A stretch of DNA of 5,415 nucleotides from an uncultured Spongiibacteraceae bacterium (GCA_937969395.1 CALBVI010000418.1:1-5415), one strand, 5' to 3'. Shown: positions 1 to 4,712, numbered from the stretch's first letter. A program made the numbers and translations. The notes: generated by a model not told the origin, from the sequence alone.

Positions 1-11
1 AGGCGTTATAC
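1..11 (+). other. Right end of an attC site (partial)
   Basis: The window opens in the last bases of an attC whose left part lies outside. GTTATAC at 5-11 is the R' core, with the crossover after G5. The T at the fifth position departs from the GTTRRRY consensus, but the same octamer is matched exactly by the R'' box of cassette 1 at 290-297, which confirms the boundary. Confidence 0.75.
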
Positions 12-26
12 CTTTTAGAGTCACCT

Positions 27-284
27 ATGAAATATATTTCAATAGCTTTATTTCTTCTTGTTCTTGGTGGTTGTGTAACTTTTGAGGACGCAACTAAAAG
101 TAGATTCGACGCAGGTCGCAATGAACAAAGAGCAGAAGAAGCACGCACCAACGGAGATGAAGCATTGGCCCGTATCTACGAACAAAAAGCGGGTAACGAC
201 CGAGGAAGGGCAAATATATCTTTTTTCAATCTATTGTTAGGTACTATTTTCGATCAAGTCATTAACGATAGTAGTGAAGAGTAA
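27..284 (+). CDS. Cassette 1: small lipoprotein of unknown function
   Basis: This 85-residue protein has a lipoprotein signal peptide: Lys2, a hydrophobic stretch at residues 4-13, and the lipobox L-G-G-C with the lipidated Cys at residue 16. Val17 at the +2 position lacks the inner-membrane retention Asp, so outer-membrane sorting is expected. Residues 19-60 are strongly charged and rich in Ala, Arg and Glu, probably helical. Residues 64-79 are hydrophobic and could be an amphipathic helix or membrane contact. The start at 27 is favoured because it places the signal peptide at the N terminus and leaves a 21-base leader after the crossover, with a weak GAG ribosome site at 18-20. The stop at 282-284 lies 6 bases before the attC. 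I do not recognise a family. Confidence 0.85.
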   Translation: MKYISIALFLLVLGGCVTFEDATKSRFDAGRNEQRAEEARTNGDEALARIYEQKAGNDRGRANISFFNLLLGTIFDQVINDSSEE

Positions 285-290
285 AATCCG

Positions 291-368
291 GTATAACAAG
301 GCAAGGCAAAATCGTTGCGCTTCGCTCCACTGGACTCGCTACGCTCGCCTTTGCTTGCGGCGTTAGGT
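291..368 (+). other. attC site of cassette 1
   Basis: R'' is GTATAAC (291-297) and R' is GTTAGGT (362-368), with the crossover after G362. The inner stem is GCAAG (301-305) and CAAA (307-310) pairing with TTTG (350-353) and CTTGC (354-358), leaving G306 unpaired, as expected of the extrahelical base that orients attC recombination. The central part contains ATCGTTGCG (311-319) and a 17-base block (325-341) also found in the attC of cassette 2. Confidence 0.88.
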
Positions 369-374
369 GCAACA

Positions 375-743
375 ATGCTTCGAAAAATAATTATTATCAG
401 CATGATTTTTATGTCACTGGAGGTTGCAGCCGAGAACGGAAATATTGAGCGCACGAGAATTGGCGAGTGGCTTAGAGTTAGTGATGTTGAACCAAGACTA
501 TGGGCTGTAGATGCATTGTTCAAACAAGGCGGCATACTCAACTATCAAACACTGAAGTTATTGTGGGTCTCTGAGTCAGAGACTGAAGTACGAGTTAGTA
601 TTGCTACCAAATTTAAAGAATGTGGTGAGTGTCGTTACATACCGGGAAATGTAGTGGAGTATTGGCAGCAATCACTCAAATTAATGGCTGCACAAGAGCG
701 CGCCACTAGAGAGCAAGAGCTGGCAGAGATATATGGCACCTAA
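375..743 (+). CDS. Cassette 2: small secreted protein with a CxxC motif, unknown function
   Basis: The protein is 122 residues long with a Sec signal peptide: Arg3-Lys4, a hydrophobic core at residues 5-15 and a likely cleavage after V-A-A at residue 19. The mature part is about 103 residues, probably periplasmic. It carries a C-x-x-C motif at Cys83-Cys86, which could form a disulfide or bind metal. The C-terminal tail (about residues 103-120) is Glu/Ala/Arg-rich and likely helical. The frame stays open upstream to an ATG at 315, but those 20 residues are attC sequence, and only the start at 375 begins with a signal peptide. The R' bases AGGT (365-368) sit 6 bases before the start and may serve as the ribosome site. 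The TAA stop at 741-743 lies inside the R'' box. No family recognised. Confidence 0.82.
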   Translation: MLRKIIIISMIFMSLEVAAENGNIERTRIGEWLRVSDVEPRLWAVDALFKQGGILNYQTLKLLWVSESETEVRVSIATKFKECGECRYIPGNVVEYWQQSLKLMAAQERATREQELAEIYGT

Positions 744-824
744 CAAATTGCTCAAACATCGTTGCGGCCAAAAAACGGCCTCCACTGGACTCGCTAACGC
801 TCGCCGTTTAGCAAGGCGTTAGGC
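738..824 (+). other. attC site of cassette 2
   Basis: R'' is ACCTAAC (738-744) and R' is GTTAGGC (818-824), with the crossover after G818. The inner stem is TTGCT (748-752) and AAAC (754-757) pairing with GTTT (806-809) and AGCAA (810-814). C753 is left unpaired, which is a G on the bottom strand, as in typical attC sites. An additional GGCC pair, interrupted by A-rich sequence, lies near 766-780. Confidence 0.9.
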
Positions 825-832
825 TCCATATT

Positions 833-1282
833 GTGCGAAATAGAAATTATTTTAGTGTTATTGTAATCTTATTTGTTTGCTTTGGCTTAACGGGTTGTGA
901 TCCATATAGTGGGTTTGGTTGTATTGCTCCAGAGGCTCATCCAGCGGTCGGTAGAGCAAGGTCATTGTCGCAGCAGCAATTGGAAACTGCGTTTGTTGAA
1001 ATTCAAAAGTTGAGTGCCGAAAATGCTAGCAAAAACTATGAAACTCAATTTACTTATGAAGAAATTCCAAATAATTTGGCATTCCTAAATGCAGAAGTAA
1101 TTCGAGTTTATCGCACAGGAGGCCCCTACGTGATTTTGGCAAATTGCTTTGATGAGAGAATTGAGTTATCCCTATCTTCTTTAGATGATAAGCAGGAGAG
1201 TATTACTCTATATTGGGCTGAGCCTACAAACGAAAATTCATATTTGACAGGGAGTCAAGTGCTTTGGCAAAGAGAAAAATAG
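833..1282 (+). CDS. Cassette 3: lipoprotein of unknown function, Asp at +2
   Basis: The predicted product is 149 residues with a lipoprotein signal peptide: Arg2 and Arg4, a hydrophobic segment at residues 7-19, and the lipobox L-T-G-C with Cys22 lipidated. Asp23 follows directly; in enterobacteria Asp at +2 keeps lipoproteins in the inner membrane, so this one may stay there, unlike the other cassette lipoproteins. Cys30 and Cys105 remain in the mature protein and could form a disulfide. Residues about 45-70 look helical, and residues 87-103 and 109-128 look like beta strands. The start is GTG at 833, the only start that includes the whole signal sequence; AGG at 821-823, part of the attC R' box, is the only ribosome-site candidate. 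Function is not recognised. Confidence 0.82.
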   Translation: MRNRNYFSVIVILFVCFGLTGCDPYSGFGCIAPEAHPAVGRARSLSQQQLETAFVEIQKLSAENASKNYETQFTYEEIPNNLAFLNAEVIRVYRTGGPYVILANCFDERIELSLSSLDDKQESITLYWAEPTNENSYLTGSQVLWQREK

Positions 1283-1306
1283 GCTTCAATTTATTTAGTA
1301 GGCTGA

Positions 1307-1384
1307 GCCTAACAAACGAAATCACGCGGAACAATTTTACGTTCGTTCCTCACTACAAATTGCCCGGTGTTTCGGGCGTTATGT
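1307..1384 (+). other. attC site of cassette 3
   Basis: R'' is GCCTAAC (1307-1313) and R' is GTTATGT (1378-1384), with the crossover after G1378. The inner stem CGAAA (1317-1321) plus CAC (1323-1325) pairs with GTG (1367-1369) and TTTCG (1370-1374), leaving T1322 unpaired. Its central sequence is unrelated to the attC sites of cassettes 1 and 2. Confidence 0.85.
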
Positions 1385-1399
1385 GCTCCAACACTAATC

Positions 1400-1404
1400 A
1401 AGGA
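1400..1404 (+). promoter_or_regulatory. Ribosome binding site fixing the cassette 4 start
   Basis: AAGGA lies 6 bases before the ATG at 1411. It supports that start over the ATG at 1264, from which the frame is also open but would translate the whole attC of cassette 3. It is the clearest Shine-Dalgarno sequence among the cassettes. Confidence 0.7.
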
Positions 1405-1410
1405 ATTACG

Positions 1411-1761
1411 ATGAAACACCTGTTATTACCATTAACCCTTTTTCTATCCTCTTGCGCTACCACGTCAAGTCCACCGCAAGATATTGAATTAACTGGAAGG
1501 GTTTTGGGTTCTTACGTTAGTGCGTCATCTGGTATGTCTAAAGGCCATATTCTTCACGTCAGTGATTCAAGTTCTACCCAGAAAGTTTCTTCTGTCGGTA
1601 ATGGCAATCCGCAGAAAATTCTTTTAGTTCATAAGACGCCAGAGACGCTCGATAATTTTAGTGGTAAAAACGTAACGGTAACTGGCAAAATACACTCAGA
1701 GCATATTGATATTTTTCATACAGATTTCGTAATCAGAATTAACAACATATCTGAGCAGTGA
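1411..1761 (+). CDS. Cassette 4: small lipoprotein, possibly OB-fold-like, unknown function
   Basis: The product is 116 residues with a short lipoprotein signal: Lys2, a hydrophobic run at residues 4-12, and the lipobox L-S-S-C with Cys15 lipidated. Ala16 at +2 predicts outer-membrane sorting. After a Ser/Thr/Pro-rich linker (residues 17-23) the mature part alternates short strands and turns: I-E-L-T-G-R-V near 25-31, a Ser- and Gly-rich middle at 35-70, then V-T-V-T-G-K-I near 86-92 and a final strand F-V-I-R-I near 105-109. The two x-T-G-[RK]-[VI] strands resemble small OB-fold lipoproteins, but this is only an impression and no family is claimed. The frame is open 49 codons further upstream through the attC of cassette 3; that extension has no signal peptide and is rejected. 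Confidence 0.83.
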   Translation: MKHLLLPLTLFLSSCATTSSPPQDIELTGRVLGSYVSASSGMSKGHILHVSDSSSTQKVSSVGNGNPQKILLVHKTPETLDNFSGKNVTVTGKIHSEHIDIFHTDFVIRINNISEQ

Positions 1762-1776
1762 GCTTCGTCAAAATGC

Positions 1777-1852
1777 ACATAACAAAACGGTCAATGATCG
1801 CCTGCGGCTGGACAAAGCACAAAACGCTTTGCCCATTACCTTGGCGTTAGAA
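1777..1852 (+). other. attC site of cassette 4
   Basis: R'' is ACATAAC (1777-1783) and R' is GTTAGAA (1846-1852), with the crossover after G1846. The inner stem GGT (1789-1791) and AATG (1793-1796) pairs with CATT (1834-1837) and ACC (1838-1840), with C1792 unpaired. A central hairpin forms between CAAAGC (1813-1818) and GCTTTG (1827-1832). Confidence 0.86.
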
Positions 1853-1857
1853 GTACT

Positions 1858-2379
1858 ATGAAAAATATCATCATCTTAATATTTTGTGCATTGCTAGCAG
1901 GGTGCGGGCAGGAAGGGCTTAAGATGGAGCCAGATCAAGTTGATGCTTGGTTTACTGAAAATGAAAATAAGATTACCTCAATTGTGCAAGACTTTCGAAA
2001 TGAACCGTGCCTCCGAAGAGTGGAGCTTGGTTCAATGGAATATATTAAGCAGCACTGTGACTCAACGCCTGCACTAGAGGCTAAAATATCTAATATTCAG
2101 TCCAAGCTAGTAGAGCTTAAGGTGGTGCTTGCCACCAGCTATCTAGCTAAAGATGGTCGCTTCAATACCAGCGTATTAATTAATCGCCAAGGTATAGCTG
2201 TATCTGGCGGAGGTTTAGCCATTGATTACTGGTCTTCGCTTGGCCCACACTGGCAGCGTCAAATTGAGTGCGGGGAATTAATTCCTTTAAGTAAAGAGGG
2301 TTGGTACGCTGAAATACTGCACTCTGAACCTAGCTGCGCTTCTAACAAGGCTAAAGCAGTCACGATTGAAAATGAATGA
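1858..2379 (+). CDS. Cassette 5 (last): lipoprotein of unknown function ending inside the attC remnant
   Basis: This 173-residue protein has a clear lipoprotein signal: Lys2, a hydrophobic run at residues 4-13, and the lipobox L-A-G-C with Cys16 lipidated. Gly17 at +2 predicts the outer membrane. Cys51, Cys67, Cys138 and Cys160 in the mature part could make two disulfides. Residues 26-48 and 72-95 look helical. A Gly-rich stretch lies at 111-122 within a probable beta region, followed by an aromatic segment (Tyr124, Trp125, Trp132). The start at 1858 lies only 11 bases after the crossover, with a weak AGAAG (1849-1853) as ribosome site. From residue 161 the frame is written in the R'' box and following attC sequence, and the TGA stop lies in a palindrome. 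The last 13 residues may thus be acquired from the recombination site. Family not recognised. Confidence 0.84.
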   Translation: MKNIIILIFCALLAGCGQEGLKMEPDQVDAWFTENENKITSIVQDFRNEPCLRRVELGSMEYIKQHCDSTPALEAKISNIQSKLVELKVVLATSYLAKDGRFNTSVLINRQGIAVSGGGLAIDYWSSLGPHWQRQIECGELIPLSKEGWYAEILHSEPSCASNKAKAVTIENE

Positions 2380-2434
2380 GAATATTTCATTCATTTTCAA
2401 TAAGAGCCTACATCAATAAATCCTCCCGTTATCC
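2340..2434 (+). other. Degenerate terminal attC site
   Basis: TTCTAAC (2340-2346) matches the beginning of cassette 5 and is a good R'' box. AGGCT (2348-2352) can pair with AGCCT (2405-2409) as an L''/L' stem. The expected R' is poor: the best candidate is GTTATCC at 2428-2434, 18 bases beyond the L' arm rather than the usual few, and it does not fit GTTRRRY. I read this as the worn or rearranged right end of the array. Confidence 0.5.
2365..2401. repeat. Perfect 15-bp inverted repeat at the end of the array
   Basis: The arms ATTGAAAATGAATGA (2365-2379) and TCATTCATTTTCAAT (2387-2401) are exact reverse complements with a 7-base loop. The left arm contains the last codons and the TGA stop of the cassette 5 gene. 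It may be the terminal hairpin of the attC remnant, or it may act as a transcription stop for the array. It is AT-rich and no T-run follows, so a strong intrinsic terminator is doubtful. Confidence 0.8.
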
Positions 2435-2495
2435 CTTAGCGATATGCTCTTTATCTCTTCCTCAGCGTACACCTAAGTTGTTCTTTGTTCTTTTG

Positions 2496-2513
2496 GTGCT
2501 AAAAAAATAGCAC
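2496..2513. promoter_or_regulatory. Operator copy 1 for the BlaI-like repressor (predicted)
   Basis: GTGCTA-AAAAAA-TAGCAC is a perfect inverted repeat apart from its A-rich centre. It lies 7 bases upstream of the -35 box. Its 16-base core (2497-2512) is repeated exactly at 2559-2574. BlaI-family repressors bind as dimers to short dyads near their own promoter, so self-binding is the likeliest role (inference). Confidence 0.72.
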
Positions 2514-2520
2514 TAAACTG

Positions 2521-2548
2521 TTGACATTAAATTTCATAGTGCTAAGTT
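2521..2548 (+). promoter_or_regulatory. Predicted promoter of the repressor-peptidase operon
   Basis: TTGACA at 2521-2526 matches the -35 consensus fully. The best -10 candidate is TAAGTT at 2543-2548 (16-base spacer), which is weak and lies within operator copy 2. A bound repressor would cover the -10 region. The -35 call is much firmer than the -10. Confidence 0.55.
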
Positions 2549-2556
2549 TGTAGCAT
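2539..2556. promoter_or_regulatory. Operator copy 2 (predicted)
   Basis: GTGCTA-AGTTTG-TAGCAT has the TGCTA-N6-TAGCA core at 2540-2555, centred 43 bases after copy 1 and overlapping the presumed -10 box. Its spacer differs from the A-run of copies 1 and 3, so only the half-sites are conserved, as expected for protein-contacted bases. Confidence 0.7.
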
Positions 2557-2557
2557 G

Positions 2558-2575
2558 ATGCTAAAAAAATAGCAG
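2558..2575. promoter_or_regulatory. Operator copy 3 (predicted)
   Basis: ATGCTA-AAAAAA-TAGCAG holds a 16-base core (2559-2574) identical to that of copy 1. It is centred 19 bases after copy 2, close to two helical turns, so two dimers could sit side by side. The adjoining half-sites of copies 2 and 3 also form TAGCAT-G-ATGCTA (2551-2563). It lies at or just after the expected transcription start. Confidence 0.7.
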
Positions 2576-2653
2576 GAAACGAGTTTTTGAAATTGCTATT
2601 TTAACTGCAGGCTATAAGGGCGGAGTATAAGTGAAAGGTATAGGTGGAAAGTC

Positions 2654-3043
2654 ATGGCTACAAAGTTGGATAAACAGTTAAGTCGTCGCGAGCGAGAGAT
2701 TATGGATATCCTCTATGAAGAAAAGGAGTGCTCGGCGCACGATATAAGAGATCAGATGCCAAACGCGCCGAGCTATTCAACGGTTAGGGCGCTATTAGCA
2801 AAAATGCTCGAGAAAGGTATTGTTGATAACAAACAAGATGGTGCTCGCTATATTTATTTTCCAACTCAGGCATTGGGCACAGTGCGGAAAAGTGCGTTAC
2901 AGCGGTTGGTGAAGACGTTTTTTGGTGGTTCAACCATTGGTGCAGTCACCGCACTGTTAGGTATGCAATCAGATAAACTGGACGAGAGTGAAATTGCTGA
3001 ATTAGAAAAGCTTATCGAACAAGCGGGAAAAAGAAAATCATAG
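2654..3043 (+). CDS. BlaI/MecI-family winged-helix transcriptional repressor
   Basis: The protein has 129 residues, the usual length of BlaI/MecI/CopY-type repressors. Residues 9-70 form the winged-helix DNA-binding domain: an opening L-S-R-R-E-R-E-I-M-D-I-L helix, a helix-turn-helix with S-Y-S-T-V-R-A-L-L-A-K-M as recognition helix (about 40-51), and a wing ending in Y-I-Y-F-P. The remainder is helical and should dimerise, with F-F-G-G-S followed by a Leu/Glu-rich end as in other family members. In known systems such repressors bind a dyad as dimers and are released when a partner M56 peptidase is activated. Here an M56 gene follows 82 bases downstream and three dyads lie upstream, so the protein probably controls its own operon (inference). 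AGGTGG at 2642-2647, six bases before the ATG, supports the start. The inducing signal is unknown. Confidence 0.93.
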   Translation: MATKLDKQLSRREREIMDILYEEKECSAHDIRDQMPNAPSYSTVRALLAKMLEKGIVDNKQDGARYIYFPTQALGTVRKSALQRLVKTFFGGSTIGAVTALLGMQSDKLDESEIAELEKLIEQAGKRKS

Positions 3044-3047
3044 ATGC

Positions 3048-3118
3048 TTAAGTGCTGAGTCTTAGATATTAGGAATTAGGTACTAAGAATATATGTACAA
3101 GGAATTAGCTGTTAGGAG
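3048..3118 (+). repeat. Degenerate tandem 7-bp repeat between repressor and M56 genes
   Basis: From 3048 the sequence reads as consecutive 7-base units: TTAAGTG, CTGAGTC, TTAGATA, TTAGGAA, TTAGGTA, CTAAGAA, then an 8-base TATATGTA, CAAGGAA, TTAGCTG and TTAGGAG. The exact 9-mer AGGAATTAG occurs at 3071-3079 and 3100-3108. The last unit merges into the ribosome site of the M56 gene. It fills most of the gap between the two genes. It may be a decayed microsatellite-like array; no function is shown by the sequence. Confidence 0.6.
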
Positions 3119-3122
3119 GTGA
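3114..3122 (+). promoter_or_regulatory. Very strong ribosome binding site of the M56 gene
   Basis: AGGAGGTGA matches the anti-Shine-Dalgarno end of 16S rRNA almost completely, with the AGGAGG core 6 bases before the ATG at 3126. It fixes the start codon and suggests the membrane peptidase is translated efficiently from the shared transcript. It overlaps the end of the 7-bp repeat. Confidence 0.8.
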
Positions 3123-3125
3123 GTC

Positions 3126-4712
3126 ATGCCATATGAGTCGATATTCACTGAAGTAACTGTAACCGGCATAACGGTTTATGGCTTGGCATTGTTGTTTATC
3201 AAAGCATTGTTTATCTTGTTACTTGCCCAAGCATTTTCCGATTCATTTGAGTTTAGTCCTGCCTCAATGAGGCATACGGTTTGGTTGATTGCTTTAGTTA
3301 GTTTGGCGGTGCTCCCAATACTTACGTTTATACTTCCGGCTTGGGGTTTGTTTAGTATTGATGTGATTGCTCCAGCTAAAGCGACCTATGATGGTATCGT
3401 TCAGAATGATCTAGCTATTGGCGCTGCGCCATTTACGTTATCGTTTCTAGACTGGTTGGTTATCATCTACTTAATAGTGGTGGCTGGTCGTTTGGCTTAT
3501 TTGAGTGTTGAGATAGTTAAAGTTGGCTGGGTTACGGCTAAGTCGCGTAATGCCGATAAGTGTTGGTATGACGATGCAAGTGTTTATTTGAATTCACCTT
3601 ATGGTGATCGGTTAAAAATAAAGATTAGTCCGATATTGAATGGGCCGGTTACTTGGGGGAAATTGTATCCCGTTATTCTTTTACCTGAAGGTTGTGAACA
3701 TTGGACGCGGCTCGAAAAAGAGATGGTACTTCGGCATGAGTTGGGGCATATACAGCGGGCAGATTGGTTGGCTCAGTTATTGGGGCAGCTCGTTGCTCTG
3801 CTTTATTGGCCTGTCCCTGGTATATCTAAAGCGTTGGGATTACTTTCGTTAGAGGCTGAGCGCGCTTGCGACGATATCGTTTTAGGCGATGGCGTTACTC
3901 CTGCTGATTATGCCGCTTTATTACTTCGTCAGGCAAAAGTGAATACGCTTCCGGCCACGGTTGCTTTAGGTAAGTCGTCAGAATTAGTTCAGCGTGTTCG
4001 CCACATCGTTAGTTCATATGTTGATAGAGCTGGCGAGCGTAGGGCTAGAGTTTTGTTAGCAGTTGGAGCTGGTTTATTCTTACTGCCATTTGCATCGATA
4101 CAGGCGATCGGAAATTTGCCTCAGGGTGGTCCTTTTGCTGGCATGTCCTTAACACCGATTGTATTGAGTACAAAAGAAAGTCCTCAAGCACAAATTATTC
4201 AAACTCAAAAAAATATTGATAGGCCGAGTAGACCTATTAATGTTGTCTCTCCCCCTCCAAATTCTTCGCTTAATTATGGGCTTAGCATTAAGGTTGAAGA
4301 TTCCAGTGCTTCTATGTCTTCGATAGAAAACACTTCGTCGCATACGTTGGAGTTGTCACATCTTTCTGCGTCCAGTGCGCAAGTGCGGATAAAACAGCAG
4401 CCTGAATATCCATTGTATGCGCAGCGTAGAGGCATTGAAGGTCGGGTGGTTGTTGAATTCGATATTGATTCTGAGGGGGTGGTTATCAATCCTCGAATTG
4501 CAGATTCAGAATCTACATCAGTGTTTAACCGATCTGTGCTGAAGGCGATAAGTGGCTATCGGTATGAACCTTATCGATTGGGCGGCGAAGCTATCGGCTT
4601 GCAGGGCTTAAAAGAAGAGTTTCGCTTTGAGTTAATTCAAGATCAACCTACCAAACGTGTATCAACCGGTGACAGTCGAGCCGGTCAGAATACACAGCTA
4701 GATTCCAGCTGA
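3126..4712 (+). CDS. M56 (BlaR1-like) membrane metallopeptidase fused to a TonB C-terminal domain
   Basis: This 528-residue inner-membrane protein has likely helices at about 15-37, 51-75, 107-128 and 307-329. The zinc peptidase domain lies before the last helix: H204-E-L-G-H208 followed by R211 and D213, and E245-R-A-C-D-D250, where His204, His208 and probably Glu245 bind zinc and Glu205 is catalytic. This is the BlaR1/MecR1 (M56) pattern and the site looks intact. The periplasmic part starts with a Ser/Pro-rich linker (about 345-415) and ends in a TonB C-terminal domain (about 421-504) with P-E-Y-P, a G-x-E-G-R-V-V-V-E-F-D-I strand and Y-R-Y-E-P. The penicillin-binding sensor of BlaR1 is absent, so a beta-lactam sensor role is unlikely. 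It is probably cotranscribed with the BlaI-like repressor and may inactivate it on an envelope signal (inference). The domain calls are firm; substrate and signal are unknown. Confidence 0.92.
   Translation: MPYESIFTEVTVTGITVYGLALLFIKALFILLLAQAFSDSFEFSPASMRHTVWLIALVSLAVLPILTFILPAWGLFSIDVIAPAKATYDGIVQNDLAIGAAPFTLSFLDWLVIIYLIVVAGRLAYLSVEIVKVGWVTAKSRNADKCWYDDASVYLNSPYGDRLKIKISPILNGPVTWGKLYPVILLPEGCEHWTRLEKEMVLRHELGHIQRADWLAQLLGQLVALLYWPVPGISKALGLLSLEAERACDDIVLGDGVTPADYAALLLRQAKVNTLPATVALGKSSELVQRVRHIVSSYVDRAGERRARVLLAVGAGLFLLPFASIQAIGNLPQGGPFAGMSLTPIVLSTKESPQAQIIQTQKNIDRPSRPINVVSPPPNSSLNYGLSIKVEDSSASMSSIENTSSHTLELSHLSASSAQVRIKQQPEYPLYAQRRGIEGRVVVEFDIDSEGVVINPRIADSESTSVFNRSVLKAISGYRYEPYRLGGEAIGLQGLKEEFRFELIQDQPTKRVSTGDSRAGQNTQLDSS

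Larger units (their letters stand above)
1..2435 (+). mobile_element. Distal part of an integron gene-cassette array (five cassettes)
   Basis: Five single-ORF units in the same orientation are separated by attC recombination sites. Cassettes span about 6-362, 363-818, 819-1378, 1379-1846 and 1847 to about 2428. For each, the first bases after the crossover G pair with the R'' box near its own 3' end: GTTATACC (5-12) with GGTATAAC (290-297), GTTAGGTGC (362-370) with GCACCTAAC (736-744), GTTAGGCTC (818-826) with GAGCCTAAC (1305-1313), GTTATGTGC (1378-1386) with GCACATAAC (1775-1783), and GTTAGAAG (1846-1853) with CTTCTAAC (2339-2346). This self-matching is expected of cassettes that circularise. 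The polarity places the integrase and attI to the left, outside the window. No intI gene, attI or resistance gene is seen. The lack of resistance cassettes and the host-like base composition fit a sedentary chromosomal integron better than a clinical mobile one (inference). Confidence 0.9.

Noticed and set aside
315..374. Upstream extension of the cassette 2 gene from the ATG at 315
   Set aside because: The 20 extra residues are translated attC sequence, and the start at 375 begins directly with a signal peptide.
254..541. Open frame on the minus strand across attC 1
   Set aside because: It overlaps two forward cassette genes and an attC, and its protein shows no signal or domain; it is a shadow.
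1024..1031. TGCTAGCA (also at about 1892-1899) as a further repressor operator
   Set aside because: The half-sites lack the 6-base spacer of the three promoter dyads and lie inside coding sequence.
1264..1410. Upstream extension of the cassette 4 gene from the ATG at 1264, overlapping the end of cassette 3
   Set aside because: It would translate the whole attC of cassette 3 and bury the lipoprotein signal; the ATG at 1411 has its own AAGGA ribosome site.
291..1852. CRISPR array or interspersed repeats to explain the recurring GTTAGG and TAACAA motifs
   Set aside because: Spacing is gene-sized, the inner sequences form imperfect stems, and the R''/R' logic identifies attC sites.
3640..3852. 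Forward open frame of 70 codons inside the M56 gene
   Set aside because: It is an out-of-frame shadow over the zinc-site region; the M56 frame carries the family motifs.
4149..4489. Two minus-strand open frames and their overlap inside the M56-TonB gene
   Set aside because: They lie opposite the linker and TonB domain of a well-supported gene and have no recognisable content.
3126..4712. Beta-lactam sensing (BlaR1/MecR1) role for the M56 protein
   Set aside because: The penicillin-binding sensor domain is absent and a TonB domain takes its place; no beta-lactamase gene is in the window.
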